This document shows positions 25,177-32,868 of a stretch of DNA of 64,000 nucleotides, piece after piece. The position numbers and the translations under genes were made by a program. The stretch is from Hyphomicrobiales bacterium (GTDB lineage: Bacteria; Pseudomonadota; Alphaproteobacteria; Rhizobiales; Rhizobiaceae). The notes beneath the pieces are model-generated. The model was not told where the DNA came from. It did not search any database and saw only the letters and a list, made by a program, of their open reading frames with translations. The DNA is taken from NCBI GenBank assembly GCA_900471925.1, contig UCGV01000003.1:1-64000 (forward strand), read 5' to 3'. Positions within the stretch are counted from its first letter, which is position 1. Each line of letters opens with the position of its first letter.

Positions 25177-26022
25177 ATGGACGACCCGATCCCGACCATC
25201 ACCTTCCCCGATGGCACCGAAGTACCGGCCCTCGGCCAGGGCACCTGGGGCATGGGCGAGGATGCCGGCCATGCGAACCAGGAGATTGCCAGCCTCAAGG
25301 CCGGTCTCGATCTCGGCATGACGATGATCGATACCGCCGAAATGTACGGAGACGGCGGCGCAGAGGAAATCGTCGGACAGGCGATCAAGGGTCGCCGCGA
25401 CGAGACCTTCATCGTCAGCAAGGTCTATCCCTGGAATGCCAGCCGCACCGGCACGATCACCGCCTGCGAAAACAGCCTCGAACGCCTCGGTACCGATCGC
25501 ATAGACCTCTATCTCCTGCACTGGCGCGGCAACTATCCGCTGGCGGAGACCGTCGAAGCCTTCGAGACGCTGAAGGCATCGGGCAAGATCCGCGCCTGGG
25601 GCGTTTCCAATTTCGATACCGACGATATGGAAGAGTTGTTCTCGGTCCCCGGCGGGCGGAATGTCGCCGCCAATCAGGTTCTCTATAATCTCGCCCGGCG
25701 TGGCATCGAATATGATCTGCTGCCCTGGTGCCAGAGCCGCAACATCCCCATCATGGCCTATTCACCGATCGAACAGGGCCGCATCCTCCACCATCCGGAA
25801 CTGATCCGCATCGCCAAGGCCAATCAGGCGACACCGGCGCAGCTGGCGCTCGCCTTCCTGCTCGAACGCGACGGCGTCTTCGTTATCCCCAAGACCGCCA
25901 ATATCGAGCGCGCCCGCGAAAACCGCGACGCCATCTCCCTCGACATCACCGACGAGGACTGGGATGCCCTCGATGCCGCCTTCCCGCCCCCGGCAAAGAA
26001 AACGCCGCTGGAGATGCTCTGA
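25177..26022 (+). CDS. Aldo/keto reductase
   Basis: 281 residues. NADPH-dependent carbonyl reductase fold with the catalytic tetrad D52, Y57, K82 and H115 ([22 protein letters not shown]). The C-terminal part contains [20 protein letters not shown] and [20 protein letters not shown], typical of the YeaE/2,5-diketo-gluconate reductase type. AAGGAC precedes the ATG at 25177. It is divergent from a LysE-type exporter. Physiological substrate unknown; aldehyde detoxification is an inference. Confidence 0.92.
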   Translation: MDDPIPTITFPDGTEVPALGQGTWGMGEDAGHANQEIASLKAGLDLGMTMIDTAEMYGDGGAEEIVGQAIKGRRDETFIVSKVYPWNASRTGTITACENSLERLGTDRIDLYLLHWRGNYPLAETVEAFETLKASGKIRAWGVSNFDTDDMEELFSVPGGRNVAANQVLYNLARRGIEYDLLPWCQSRNIPIMAYSPIEQGRILHHPELIRIAKANQATPAQLALAFLLERDGVFVIPKTANIERARENRDAISLDITDEDWDALDAAFPPPAKKTPLEML

Positions 26023-26067
26023 TCCCCAGCGGCGCGATTGTCGTTCACGATATGGCAGGCTGTCGTC

Positions 26068-26640
26068 TTACATGCCCTGCGCGCCGCGGTTCATCGCGGC
26101 AATGCCGGTACGGCAGACTTCGATGAGGCCGAGCGGCTTCATGATCGCCACGAACTGGTCGATCTTCGAAGACTTGCCGGTAATCTCCAGGATGAAGTGA
26201 TCCACCGTCGCATCCACCACCTTGGCGTGGAAAGCATCAGCCAGACGCAGCGTCTCTGCGCGTGTCTCGCCATTGCCGATCACCTTCAGGAGCGCCACTT
26301 CACGCTCGATCGGCCGGTCCTGGCCGAGTTCGCGAGCGCGCACGGTCAGGTCCACCACGCGGTGAACCGGCACGATACGCTCAAGCTGCGCCTTGATCTG
26401 CTCCAGCACCTGCGGCGTACCGCGCGTGACGATGGTGATGCGCGACAGATGCGCCGCATGCTCCGTCTCGGAAACCGTCAGGCTTTCGATATTGTAGCCG
26501 CGACCGGAAAACAGGCCGATGACCCGGGCGAGAACGCCCGGCTCGTTATCGACCAGCACCGAAAGCGTGTGGCTCTCGACGGCTGCCGTTTCCGGAGAGA
26601 TGAAATAGGCAGAGCCGGTGGGTTGAAGGTGTGCGTTCAT
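26068..26640 (-). CDS. ilvN: Acetolactate synthase small (regulatory) subunit
   Basis: 190 residues with two ACT-type domains. The N-terminal ACT domain (TLSVLVDNEPGVLARVIGLF, then SGRGYNIESLTVS) binds valine for feedback inhibition, and the C-terminal half is ALS_ss_C-like (EVALLKVIGNGETRAETLRL). It activates and regulates the catalytic subunit encoded 26 bases upstream. Also named ilvH in rhizobia. AGGAACCCAGGA precedes the ATG. Confidence 0.96.
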   Translation of the reverse strand: MNAHLQPTGSAYFISPETAAVESHTLSVLVDNEPGVLARVIGLFSGRGYNIESLTVSETEHAAHLSRITIVTRGTPQVLEQIKAQLERIVPVHRVVDLTVRARELGQDRPIEREVALLKVIGNGETRAETLRLADAFHAKVVDATVDHFILEITGKSSKIDQFVAIMKPLGLIEVCRTGIAAMNRGAQGM

Positions 26641-26666
26641 GATCCTGGGTTCCTACCTATCTGTTT

Positions 26667-28460
26667 TTATACTAGCTGACGGCCCTTGGCGTCGATCGCA
26701 TTCGCGACCACTTCGTCCGTGGCTTCGTCCGGCAGCAGCATTTCATTGTGCGCCTTGCCCGAGGGGATCATCGGGAAGCAATTGGCGAGATTCGCAACGC
26801 GGCAATCGAAAATGACCGGCTTCTTGACGTCGATCATCTCCTGGATGGTCGCATCGAGATCGTCGGGCTTTTCGCACCGCAGGCCGACGGCACCATAGGC
26901 TTCGGCGAGCTTCACGAAGTCAGGCATCGCTTCCGTATAGGAGTTCGACAGGCGATTGCCATGCAGCAGCTGCTGCCACTGGCGCACCATGCCCATGTAC
27001 TGGTTGTTCATGATGAAGATCTTGATCGGCGCATCATGCTGGATCGCCGCCGACATTTCCTGGATGCACATCTGGATCGAGGCATCGCCGGCAATGTCGA
27101 TGACCAGGCTCTCCGGATGGGCGATCTGCACGCCGAGTGCCGCCGGCAGGCCGTAGCCCATCGTTCCCAGGCCACCCGAGGTCATCCAGCGGTTCGGCTG
27201 TTCGAAGCCGAAGAACTGCGCCGCCCACATCTGGTGCTGGCCGACTTCGGTGGTGATGTAGGTATCGCGGTCCTTGGTCAGCGCGAAGAGACGTTCCAGC
27301 GCATATTGCGGCATGATCACGTCCTTGCTCATCGTGTAAGCGAAGGAGTTGCGGGCGCGCCAGCGGGCAATATCGCCCCACCATGCGTCGAGGCGGCCTT
27401 TTTCCGGCTTCTTCGGCAGCGCCCGCCACAGGCGGATCATGTCTTCCAGGATATTGCCGACATCGCCACGGATGCCGATATCGACGCGCACGTTCTTGTT
27501 GATAGAGGACGGGTCGATATCGATGTGGATCTTCTTGGAATTCGGCGAGAAGGCATTCAGGCGGCCGGTGATACGGTCGTCGAAGCGCGCGCCGATGCAG
27601 ACCATGACGTCGCAATCATGCATCGCCATGTTGGCCTCGTAGGAGCCGTGCATGCCGAGCATCTTCAGCCAGTTCTTGCCGGAAGCCGGATAGGCGCCGA
27701 GACCCATCAGCGTCGACGTGATCGGGAAGTCGGTCAGTTCCACCAGCTCGCGCAGCATGCGGCAGGCTTCCGGGCCGGAATTGATGACGCCGCCGCCGGT
27801 ATAGAGGACAGGCTTGCGGGCATTGGCCATCAGCTCGATCGCCGCCTGGATCTGGTTCAGGTCGCCCTGGATCTTCGGCTGGTAGCTCTTCTGGATCGCA
27901 TGGGCGGCCGGCGGCGTGTAGGTGCCGGTCGCGAACTGTACGTCCTTCGGAATATCGACGACGACGGGACCCGGACGGCCGGACTGTGCAATGCGGAAGG
28001 CTTCATGGATGACGGCGGCGAGCTCGTTGACATCCTTGACCAGCCAGTTGTGCTTGGTGCAAGGGCGCGTGATGCCGACGGTGTCGCATTCCTGGAAGGC
28101 GTCCGAACCGATGAGGCTGGTCGGAACCTGGCCCGTCAGGCAGACGAGCGGAATGGAGTCCATCAAAGCATCCTGCAGCGGCGTAACCGCATTGGTGGCG
28201 CCGGGACCGGAGGTTACCAGCATGACGCCGACCTTGCCGGTGGAGCGCGCATAACCTTCGGCCGCATGGCCTGCACCCTGCTCATGGCGCACGAGGATGT
28301 GCTTGACGTCGTCCTGCTGGAAGATCTCGTCATAGATCGGCAGAACGGCGCCGCCGGGATAGCCGAAGATATGCTCGACACCATTATCCTTCAGCGCGCG
28401 GAGAACGATCTCCGCTCCCGTCATCCTGTTGCTATCAGCCTGATTGTCCGTGCTCGCCAT
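26667..28460 (-). CDS. ilvB: Acetolactate synthase large (catalytic) subunit
   Basis: 597 residues, normal length. Thiamine-diphosphate enzyme that makes acetolactate or acetohydroxybutyrate, the first common step of valine/leucine/isoleucine synthesis. Visible signatures are the N-terminal YPGGAVLPIYDEIF, GHAAEGYARSTGKVGV with the catalytic-cycle Glu upstream (VRHEQGAG), the FAD-binding middle domain, and GDASIQMCIQEMSAAIQHDA ending in the MNNQ of the GDx-NN motif. It is co-transcribed with ilvN. The upstream leader contains a branched-chain leader peptide and a terminator, so regulation by attenuation is predicted. Also called ilvI. Confidence 0.97.
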   Translation of the reverse strand: MASTDNQADSNRMTGAEIVLRALKDNGVEHIFGYPGGAVLPIYDEIFQQDDVKHILVRHEQGAGHAAEGYARSTGKVGVMLVTSGPGATNAVTPLQDALMDSIPLVCLTGQVPTSLIGSDAFQECDTVGITRPCTKHNWLVKDVNELAAVIHEAFRIAQSGRPGPVVVDIPKDVQFATGTYTPPAAHAIQKSYQPKIQGDLNQIQAAIELMANARKPVLYTGGGVINSGPEACRMLRELVELTDFPITSTLMGLGAYPASGKNWLKMLGMHGSYEANMAMHDCDVMVCIGARFDDRITGRLNAFSPNSKKIHIDIDPSSINKNVRVDIGIRGDVGNILEDMIRLWRALPKKPEKGRLDAWWGDIARWRARNSFAYTMSKDVIMPQYALERLFALTKDRDTYITTEVGQHQMWAAQFFGFEQPNRWMTSGGLGTMGYGLPAALGVQIAHPESLVIDIAGDASIQMCIQEMSAAIQHDAPIKIFIMNNQYMGMVRQWQQLLHGNRLSNSYTEAMPDFVKLAEAYGAVGLRCEKPDDLDATIQEMIDVKKPVIFDCRVANLANCFPMIPSGKAHNEMLLPDEATDEVVANAIDAKGRQLV

Positions 28461-28521
28461 GTGTCTGTTCCGTTTGATGCTGGGATTTGAGTTTGTGGCC
28501 GGAAGCCCTGATTTCGGGCAT

Positions 28522-28545
28522 AAAAAAAGGCCCCTGAGGAGCCTT
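28522..28545 (-). terminator. Attenuator terminator upstream of ilvB
   Basis: On the minus strand AAGGCTCC pairs with GGGGCCTT (one G-U) across a 3-base loop and is followed by TTTTTTT. It ends about 62 bases before the ilvB start, where an intrinsic attenuator is expected. Confidence 0.8.
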
Positions 28546-28577
28546 CGTCTTGCGCATGGGTGGCTACCGCCGGATGG

Positions 28578-28634
28578 TTACACCATCCTGCCCATGCGCT
28601 TTCCCACCACGATAAGAACGTTCGAAATTGTCAT
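28578..28634 (-). CDS. ilvBN leader peptide
   Basis: Eighteen codons, MTISNVLIVVGKRMGRMV, with the run V-L-I-V-V (codons 6-10) expected of a branched-chain amino-acid leader peptide. It lies 117 bases upstream of ilvB, inside an attenuator structure. The upstream ribosome binding site is weak. Confidence 0.75.
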   Translation of the reverse strand: MTISNVLIVVGKRMGRMV

Positions 28635-28790
28635 GGGCGGAAGTGATAGACAGAAAATTTCGTAGCGTCAACGCATTTGGTAATAAAAAATCCACTACCT
28701 CAGACCAGATGCCGCACCGTCCAAATCTGGGGCTGAAGGATTTGTTAAAGGATCGGTCATATCCTGCACTTTAATGCAGGGAGTAACCCT

Positions 28791-30809
28791 TTGCTCAATA
28801 GCGACATGAGAACGTCCAGCCGGGCGGGCGAACAGGACCGTCGTGACAGCCTAACACCTGGGAACCGATTTCTTGGGCGCGTCGTTGCGTGCAGCGGTTC
28901 GCGCGCCACCATCGCCGCCGTGGCCGAAGCCGGCGGCACCGACCTTACCGAATTATGGTCCGTTGGCCGGTTGATTTCCATCACCGTCGGCCGCAATCGT
29001 GTCGTCGCCCTCGTCTTCTCCATGAATACCGGCAGCCAGGGCTGGGGCGAAGGCCAGGACAATGGCTTCCGCATCGAAACCGAATTGCTCGGCGAAGTTC
29101 GTGTCGAGGAAGACGGCCGGGAGGAATTCTCGACCGGCATTTCCCAATATCCCTATCTCGGCGCCATCGCCCATCGCATCCGCGCCGCCGACCTGATGCG
29201 CATCTATGATGCCGGCAAGGGCGCTACCGCCGTGATCGGCAACCTGACCCAAGACGAAAGCATCGACGCCGCGATCCACGTTCCCTCCATGCTGTCCAAG
29301 CACTTCGCCGTGGTCGGCTCCACCGGCGTCGGCAAATCGACCGCCGTCTCGCTGCTTCTGCACAAGGCTATCGAGGCCGATCCGAAGCTGCGCGTGCTGA
29401 TCCTCGATCCGCACAACGAATTTGCCGCCGCCTTTCCCAAACACGCCGTCACCATCGATACCGATACGCTCGACCTGCCCTTCTGGCTGATGCGTCTCGA
29501 TGAATTTGCCGAAGTGGTCTTCCGCGGCCGCCCGCCTGTGCCGGAAGAACTCGACATGCTGCGCGACATCCTGCCGGAGGCAAAGCGCGCCTTCCGTGGC
29601 AGCGACAGTTCGCTGGTGCGCCGCCAGACCGAGAAGAGCTCGATCACTGCGGATACCCCGGTGCCCTACCGCATCGCCGATCTGCTCGCCCTCATCGACG
29701 AGCGTATCGGCCGCTTGGAAGGCCGCGCCGAAAAGCCCTTCCTGCGCTCGCTGAAGATGCGCATCATCGCCGCGATCAACGATCCGCGCTACCACTTCAT
29801 GTTCTCCAGCAACACGATCAGCGATACGATCACGGAGACGATCGCGCAGATCTTCCGCATTCCCGGCGATAACAGGCCGATCTGCACCTTCCAGCTTGCC
29901 GGCATCCCCTCCGAAGTCGTCAATTCGGTCGCCTCGGTGCTCTGCCGCATGGCCTTCGAAATCGCTCTCTGGAGCGAGGGCGCCATTCACATGCTCGTCG
30001 TCTGCGAAGAGGCGCACCGCTACATACCCTCGGACCCGAACCTCGGCTTCGTCCCGACACGCCAGGCCATCGCCCGTATCGCCAAGGAAGGGCGCAAATA
30101 CGGCGTTTCGCTTGGCATCATCACCCAGCGCCCCGGTGAACTCGACCAGACCATCCTGTCACAGTGCTCGACGCTCTTTGCCATGCGCCTTGCAAACGAT
30201 CGCGACCAGGAAATCATCCGCTCGGCCATTCCTAATTCCTCGATCTCGACGACGAGCTTCATCTCCTCGATCGGTAACGGCGAAGCGATCGCTTTCGGCG
30301 AGGCAATCCGGGTGCCTATGCGCATGCGCTTCCTGCGTGTCGACGACAGCCTGCTGCCGAAGGCCCATAGCGCTACCAGCAAACATAACGAGGAAGATCC
30401 CGATACCGTCGATCTGCGCCGGATCGTGACCCGCATGCGGGCGATCACCTCAGGCCCCGATATCTCCGCTTTCCAGCAGAGCTACAGCGCAGCGATGACG
30501 GATTACGAAGTGGAAGACGACTACGCCGACGAACCCGCCGATCAGCCCTATGGTGCTCCCTCGGCGGCAGAGGCGCCACTCGAGCCCTATCGCCCCTCCC
30601 TGCTGCCGCAGAGCCGCGCGCCGCAGCCGGAGCAACCGCTACAGACATCCATCGACGCCCGCCTGGAAGCATTGCGCCGGGAAATGCGCCGCGACGAACA
30701 GCCGAAGCCGGCCTTCGGCGAACAGACAGCACCGCGCCGCGAGGAAAGAATGTCGCTGCGCGAAAGCATCCTCAAGAAGCCGCTGAGCAGCCTGTACAAC
30801 AAGGATTGA
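28791..30809 (+). CDS. HerA-like ATP-binding protein (DUF87 helicase type)
   Basis: 672 residues. An N-terminal HAS-barrel-like region (about 20-140) is followed by an FtsK/HerA-type ATPase: Walker A GSTGVGKST at 176-184, then ILDPHNEF, Walker B MLVVCEEAHRYIP, and RIAKEGRKYGVSLGIITQRP with a sensor motif. The C-terminal 130 residues are acidic, Pro/Gln-rich and probably disordered. Proteins of this type are hexameric DNA translocases; a NurA-type nuclease partner is not adjacent. A TTG at 28791 follows AGGGAG by eight bases and is chosen; an ATG at 28806 is possible. Confidence 0.88.
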   Translation: MLNSDMRTSSRAGEQDRRDSLTPGNRFLGRVVACSGSRATIAAVAEAGGTDLTELWSVGRLISITVGRNRVVALVFSMNTGSQGWGEGQDNGFRIETELLGEVRVEEDGREEFSTGISQYPYLGAIAHRIRAADLMRIYDAGKGATAVIGNLTQDESIDAAIHVPSMLSKHFAVVGSTGVGKSTAVSLLLHKAIEADPKLRVLILDPHNEFAAAFPKHAVTIDTDTLDLPFWLMRLDEFAEVVFRGRPPVPEELDMLRDILPEAKRAFRGSDSSLVRRQTEKSSITADTPVPYRIADLLALIDERIGRLEGRAEKPFLRSLKMRIIAAINDPRYHFMFSSNTISDTITETIAQIFRIPGDNRPICTFQLAGIPSEVVNSVASVLCRMAFEIALWSEGAIHMLVVCEEAHRYIPSDPNLGFVPTRQAIARIAKEGRKYGVSLGIITQRPGELDQTILSQCSTLFAMRLANDRDQEIIRSAIPNSSISTTSFISSIGNGEAIAFGEAIRVPMRMRFLRVDDSLLPKAHSATSKHNEEDPDTVDLRRIVTRMRAITSGPDISAFQQSYSAAMTDYEVEDDYADEPADQPYGAPSAAEAPLEPYRPSLLPQSRAPQPEQPLQTSIDARLEALRREMRRDEQPKPAFGEQTAPRREERMSLRESILKKPLSSLYNKD

Positions 30810-30822
30810 GGAAAGTGCCCGG

Positions 30823-31719
30823 TCAGGGCGCCAGCCGTTCCCAGCTTTCGTCCATCTGGTTGCGGAACCATGTCATCTGCCGCTTGGCATATTGCCGAGT
30901 GGCGGCCGCGCCGCGCTCGATCACTTCGTCACGGCTCATCTCGCCGCGCAGTATTGCTGCGATCTGCGAAACGCCGATCGCTTTCATGACGGGCATCTCT
31001 GCAGGAAGATTAAGCGCCAGCAGCGCCTTCACCTCTTCTTCCGCCCCCTGCTCCAGCATCTTTTCGAAACGGCCATTGATGCGCTGGTGCAGCACGGCGC
31101 GGTCCGGCAGCACGATGATCTTGCGCGCGGTAACGGGATCGACGATGACAGGCCCCGCCTGCCCCTGCAATTCGGCGATCGATTGGCCCGTCGCCTCGAA
31201 GACTTCAAGCGCCCGCACGATCCTCTGCCCGTCCTGAACGTTCAGGCTTTCGGCAACGGCGGGATCAGCCTTGGCAAGCTCTGCATGCAACCTATCTGGT
31301 CCCTCCTCCAGAAGCCGCGTCCGCAGCCGCTGCCTGATTTCATCTGGAATGACGGGCATTTCGGATAGCCCTCCGGTGAGTGCCTTGAAATAGAGCCCCG
31401 TGCCGCCGACGAAGACAGGCAGCTTTCCCGCAGCACGGATAAGCGGCAGCAGCGCCGTCACCTCCCGCAGCCAGGCGCCGGTCGAATAGCCCTGCCCCGC
31501 AGGCACGTGGCCGTAGAGATGGTGGGCCACGCCCTCCATCTCCTCCTCCGACGGCCGCGCCGTCAGCACCCGCAACGTATCGTAGACCTGCATGCTGTCA
31601 GCATTGATGACGACGCCGTCATGGCGTTTGGCCAAGTTGACGGCGAGCGCGGACTTGCCGCTGGCGGTCGGCCCGGTTATCAGGATCGCATTCATAGCGC
31701 TCAGAAGGTTTTCCATCAT
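30823..31719 (-). CDS. miaA: tRNA dimethylallyltransferase
   Basis: 298 residues. MiaA transfers the dimethylallyl group to N6 of A37 in tRNAs reading UNN codons. The P-loop ITGPTASGKSALAV is at about residues 14-27, followed by VINADSMQVYDTLRVLTARP (substrate recognition) and LPVFVGGTGLYFKALTGG. The C-terminal part contains RQYAKRQMTWFRNQ. The first of two adjacent ATGs (31719) is chosen. The start region overlaps that of serB on the other strand by 2 bases. Confidence 0.95.
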   Translation of the reverse strand: MMENLLSAMNAILITGPTASGKSALAVNLAKRHDGVVINADSMQVYDTLRVLTARPSEEEMEGVAHHLYGHVPAGQGYSTGAWLREVTALLPLIRAAGKLPVFVGGTGLYFKALTGGLSEMPVIPDEIRQRLRTRLLEEGPDRLHAELAKADPAVAESLNVQDGQRIVRALEVFEATGQSIAELQGQAGPVIVDPVTARKIIVLPDRAVLHQRINGRFEKMLEQGAEEEVKALLALNLPAEMPVMKAIGVSQIAAILRGEMSRDEVIERGAAATRQYAKRQMTWFRNQMDESWERLAP

Positions 31720-32608
31720 GGCCCTCGTTGCCACGCTTGTTGCCAATCCGTCAAACCCCGTTCTTTCGCCAGAGATCGCCGAACGCGCCGCCGGCGCCGT
31801 CAAGGCATCCGGGCTCTACTGGCTGGCGGATGGCATTGCCTGCGATATCGTGCTGTCAGACGGCACCGACAGGCCGGTAGCCGAGGTCAATCTGCTCGCC
31901 GCCATCGCCGGCGCACCGATCGATCTCGTCATCCAGGAACAGGAAAGCCGCCGCAAGAAGCTTCTGATCGCCGACATGGATTCGACCATGATCGGCCAGG
32001 AATGCATCGACGAACTCGCAGCCGAAGTCGGCCTCAAGGACAAGGTCGCCGCGATCACCGCGCGTGCCATGAACGGCGAAATCGCCTTCGAACCGGCGCT
32101 TCGTGAACGCGTCGCCCTGCTGAAGGGCCTGCCGATCTCCGTCGTCGACGAGGTGATCGCCAAGCGCATCACCCTGACACCGGGCGGCCCGGAACTCATC
32201 GCCACGATGAAGTCGAAAGGCTATTACACCGCCCTCGTCTCCGGCGGCTTCACGGTCTTTACCAGCCGCATCGCCGCCACCCTCTGCTTCGACGAAAACC
32301 GCGCCAATATCCTGCTCGAAGAGGGTGGCCTCCTTTCCGGCCACGTCGCCGAACCCATCCTCGGCAAGCAGGCGAAGGTCGACGCCCTCGAAGACATTTC
32401 CGCCCGTCTCGGCATCACGCCTGATGAGGCCATCGCCGTCGGTGACGGCGCCAACGATCTCGGCATGCTGCATCTCGCCGGCTCCGGCGTCGCCCTCCAC
32501 GCCAAACCCGCCGTCGCCGCCGAAGCCGACATGCGCATCAACCACGGTGACCTGACGGCGCTGCTTTATATCCAGGGTTATCGCAAGACAGATTTCGTTA
32601 CGGTTTGA
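31718..32608 (+). CDS. serB: Phosphoserine phosphatase
   Basis: 296 residues. HAD-superfamily enzyme that makes L-serine from O-phosphoserine, the last step of serine synthesis. The nucleophile motif is DMDST (D86, D88), motif II is ALVSGGFTVF, and motif III GDGANDLGML, with the cap region between. The N-terminal 75 residues are a short regulatory-like extension. AGAAGG lies 10 bases before the ATG at 31718. It is divergent from miaA with overlapping start codons. Confidence 0.95.
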   Translation: MALVATLVANPSNPVLSPEIAERAAGAVKASGLYWLADGIACDIVLSDGTDRPVAEVNLLAAIAGAPIDLVIQEQESRRKKLLIADMDSTMIGQECIDELAAEVGLKDKVAAITARAMNGEIAFEPALRERVALLKGLPISVVDEVIAKRITLTPGGPELIATMKSKGYYTALVSGGFTVFTSRIAATLCFDENRANILLEEGGLLSGHVAEPILGKQAKVDALEDISARLGITPDEAIAVGDGANDLGMLHLAGSGVALHAKPAVAAEADMRINHGDLTALLYIQGYRKTDFVTV

Positions 32609-32636
32609 GACTTACAACACACCGCTGAAATTGAGA

Positions 32637-32662
32637 AAAGGAGCGTCATGACCGCTCTTTTT
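32637..32662 (+). terminator. Terminator after serB
   Basis: GGAGCG and CGCTCT arms (5 strong pairs plus a wobble) around TCATGAC, followed by a T-run of six. It lies 30 bases after the serB stop. Confidence 0.65.
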
Positions 32663-32697
32663 TGCCTCTGGAGAGCAACCACATCCTCAACCTCCCT

Positions 32698-32850
32698 GAT
32701 TCCTGTGCCGGTCACAGGAATCTAGCCACCGCGCCTCCGCGCGGTGAAAGACTCATTCTTGGCAGGGGGAAAAGTCTCTCCTGCCCAAGAACTTGGGCAG
32801 GCTGGATCCATGTGACATCCCTTGTGCTTGCACGAGGGCACAGGGATGAG
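32698..32850. repeat. Cluster of palindromes downstream of degP (rhizobial mosaic element)
   Basis: Four adjacent inverted repeats: GATTCCTGTG/CACAGGAATC (32698-32722), CACCGCGC/GCGCGGTG (32727-32746), CCTGCCCAAG/CTTGGGCAGG (32780-32801), and an imperfect CATCCCT/GGGATG pair around 32815-32850. The combination resembles rhizobial intergenic mosaic elements. No open reading frame fits here. Confidence 0.65.
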
Positions 32851-32868
32851 GAGAGATTTGGAGACAGC

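Larger units (their letters stand above)
28520..28634 (-). promoter_or_regulatory. ilvBN transcription attenuator (leader plus alternative hairpins)
   Basis: The minus-strand leader has an 18-codon ORF with branched-chain codons, then mutually exclusive hairpins: GCGCATGGG/CCCATGCGC (28552-28560 with 28591-28599), an inner GGATGG/CCATCC (28572-28577 with 28583-28588), and a terminator at 28522-28545. Ribosome stalling at the Val-Leu-Ile-Val-Val codons would shift pairing and allow read-through into ilvB. The mechanism is inferred from this layout and from known ilv attenuators. Confidence 0.75.

Noticed and set aside
26748..28490. 580-codon plus-strand frame antisense to ilvB
   Set aside because: Shadow of ilvB, which has unmistakable thiamine-diphosphate and FAD-binding motifs.
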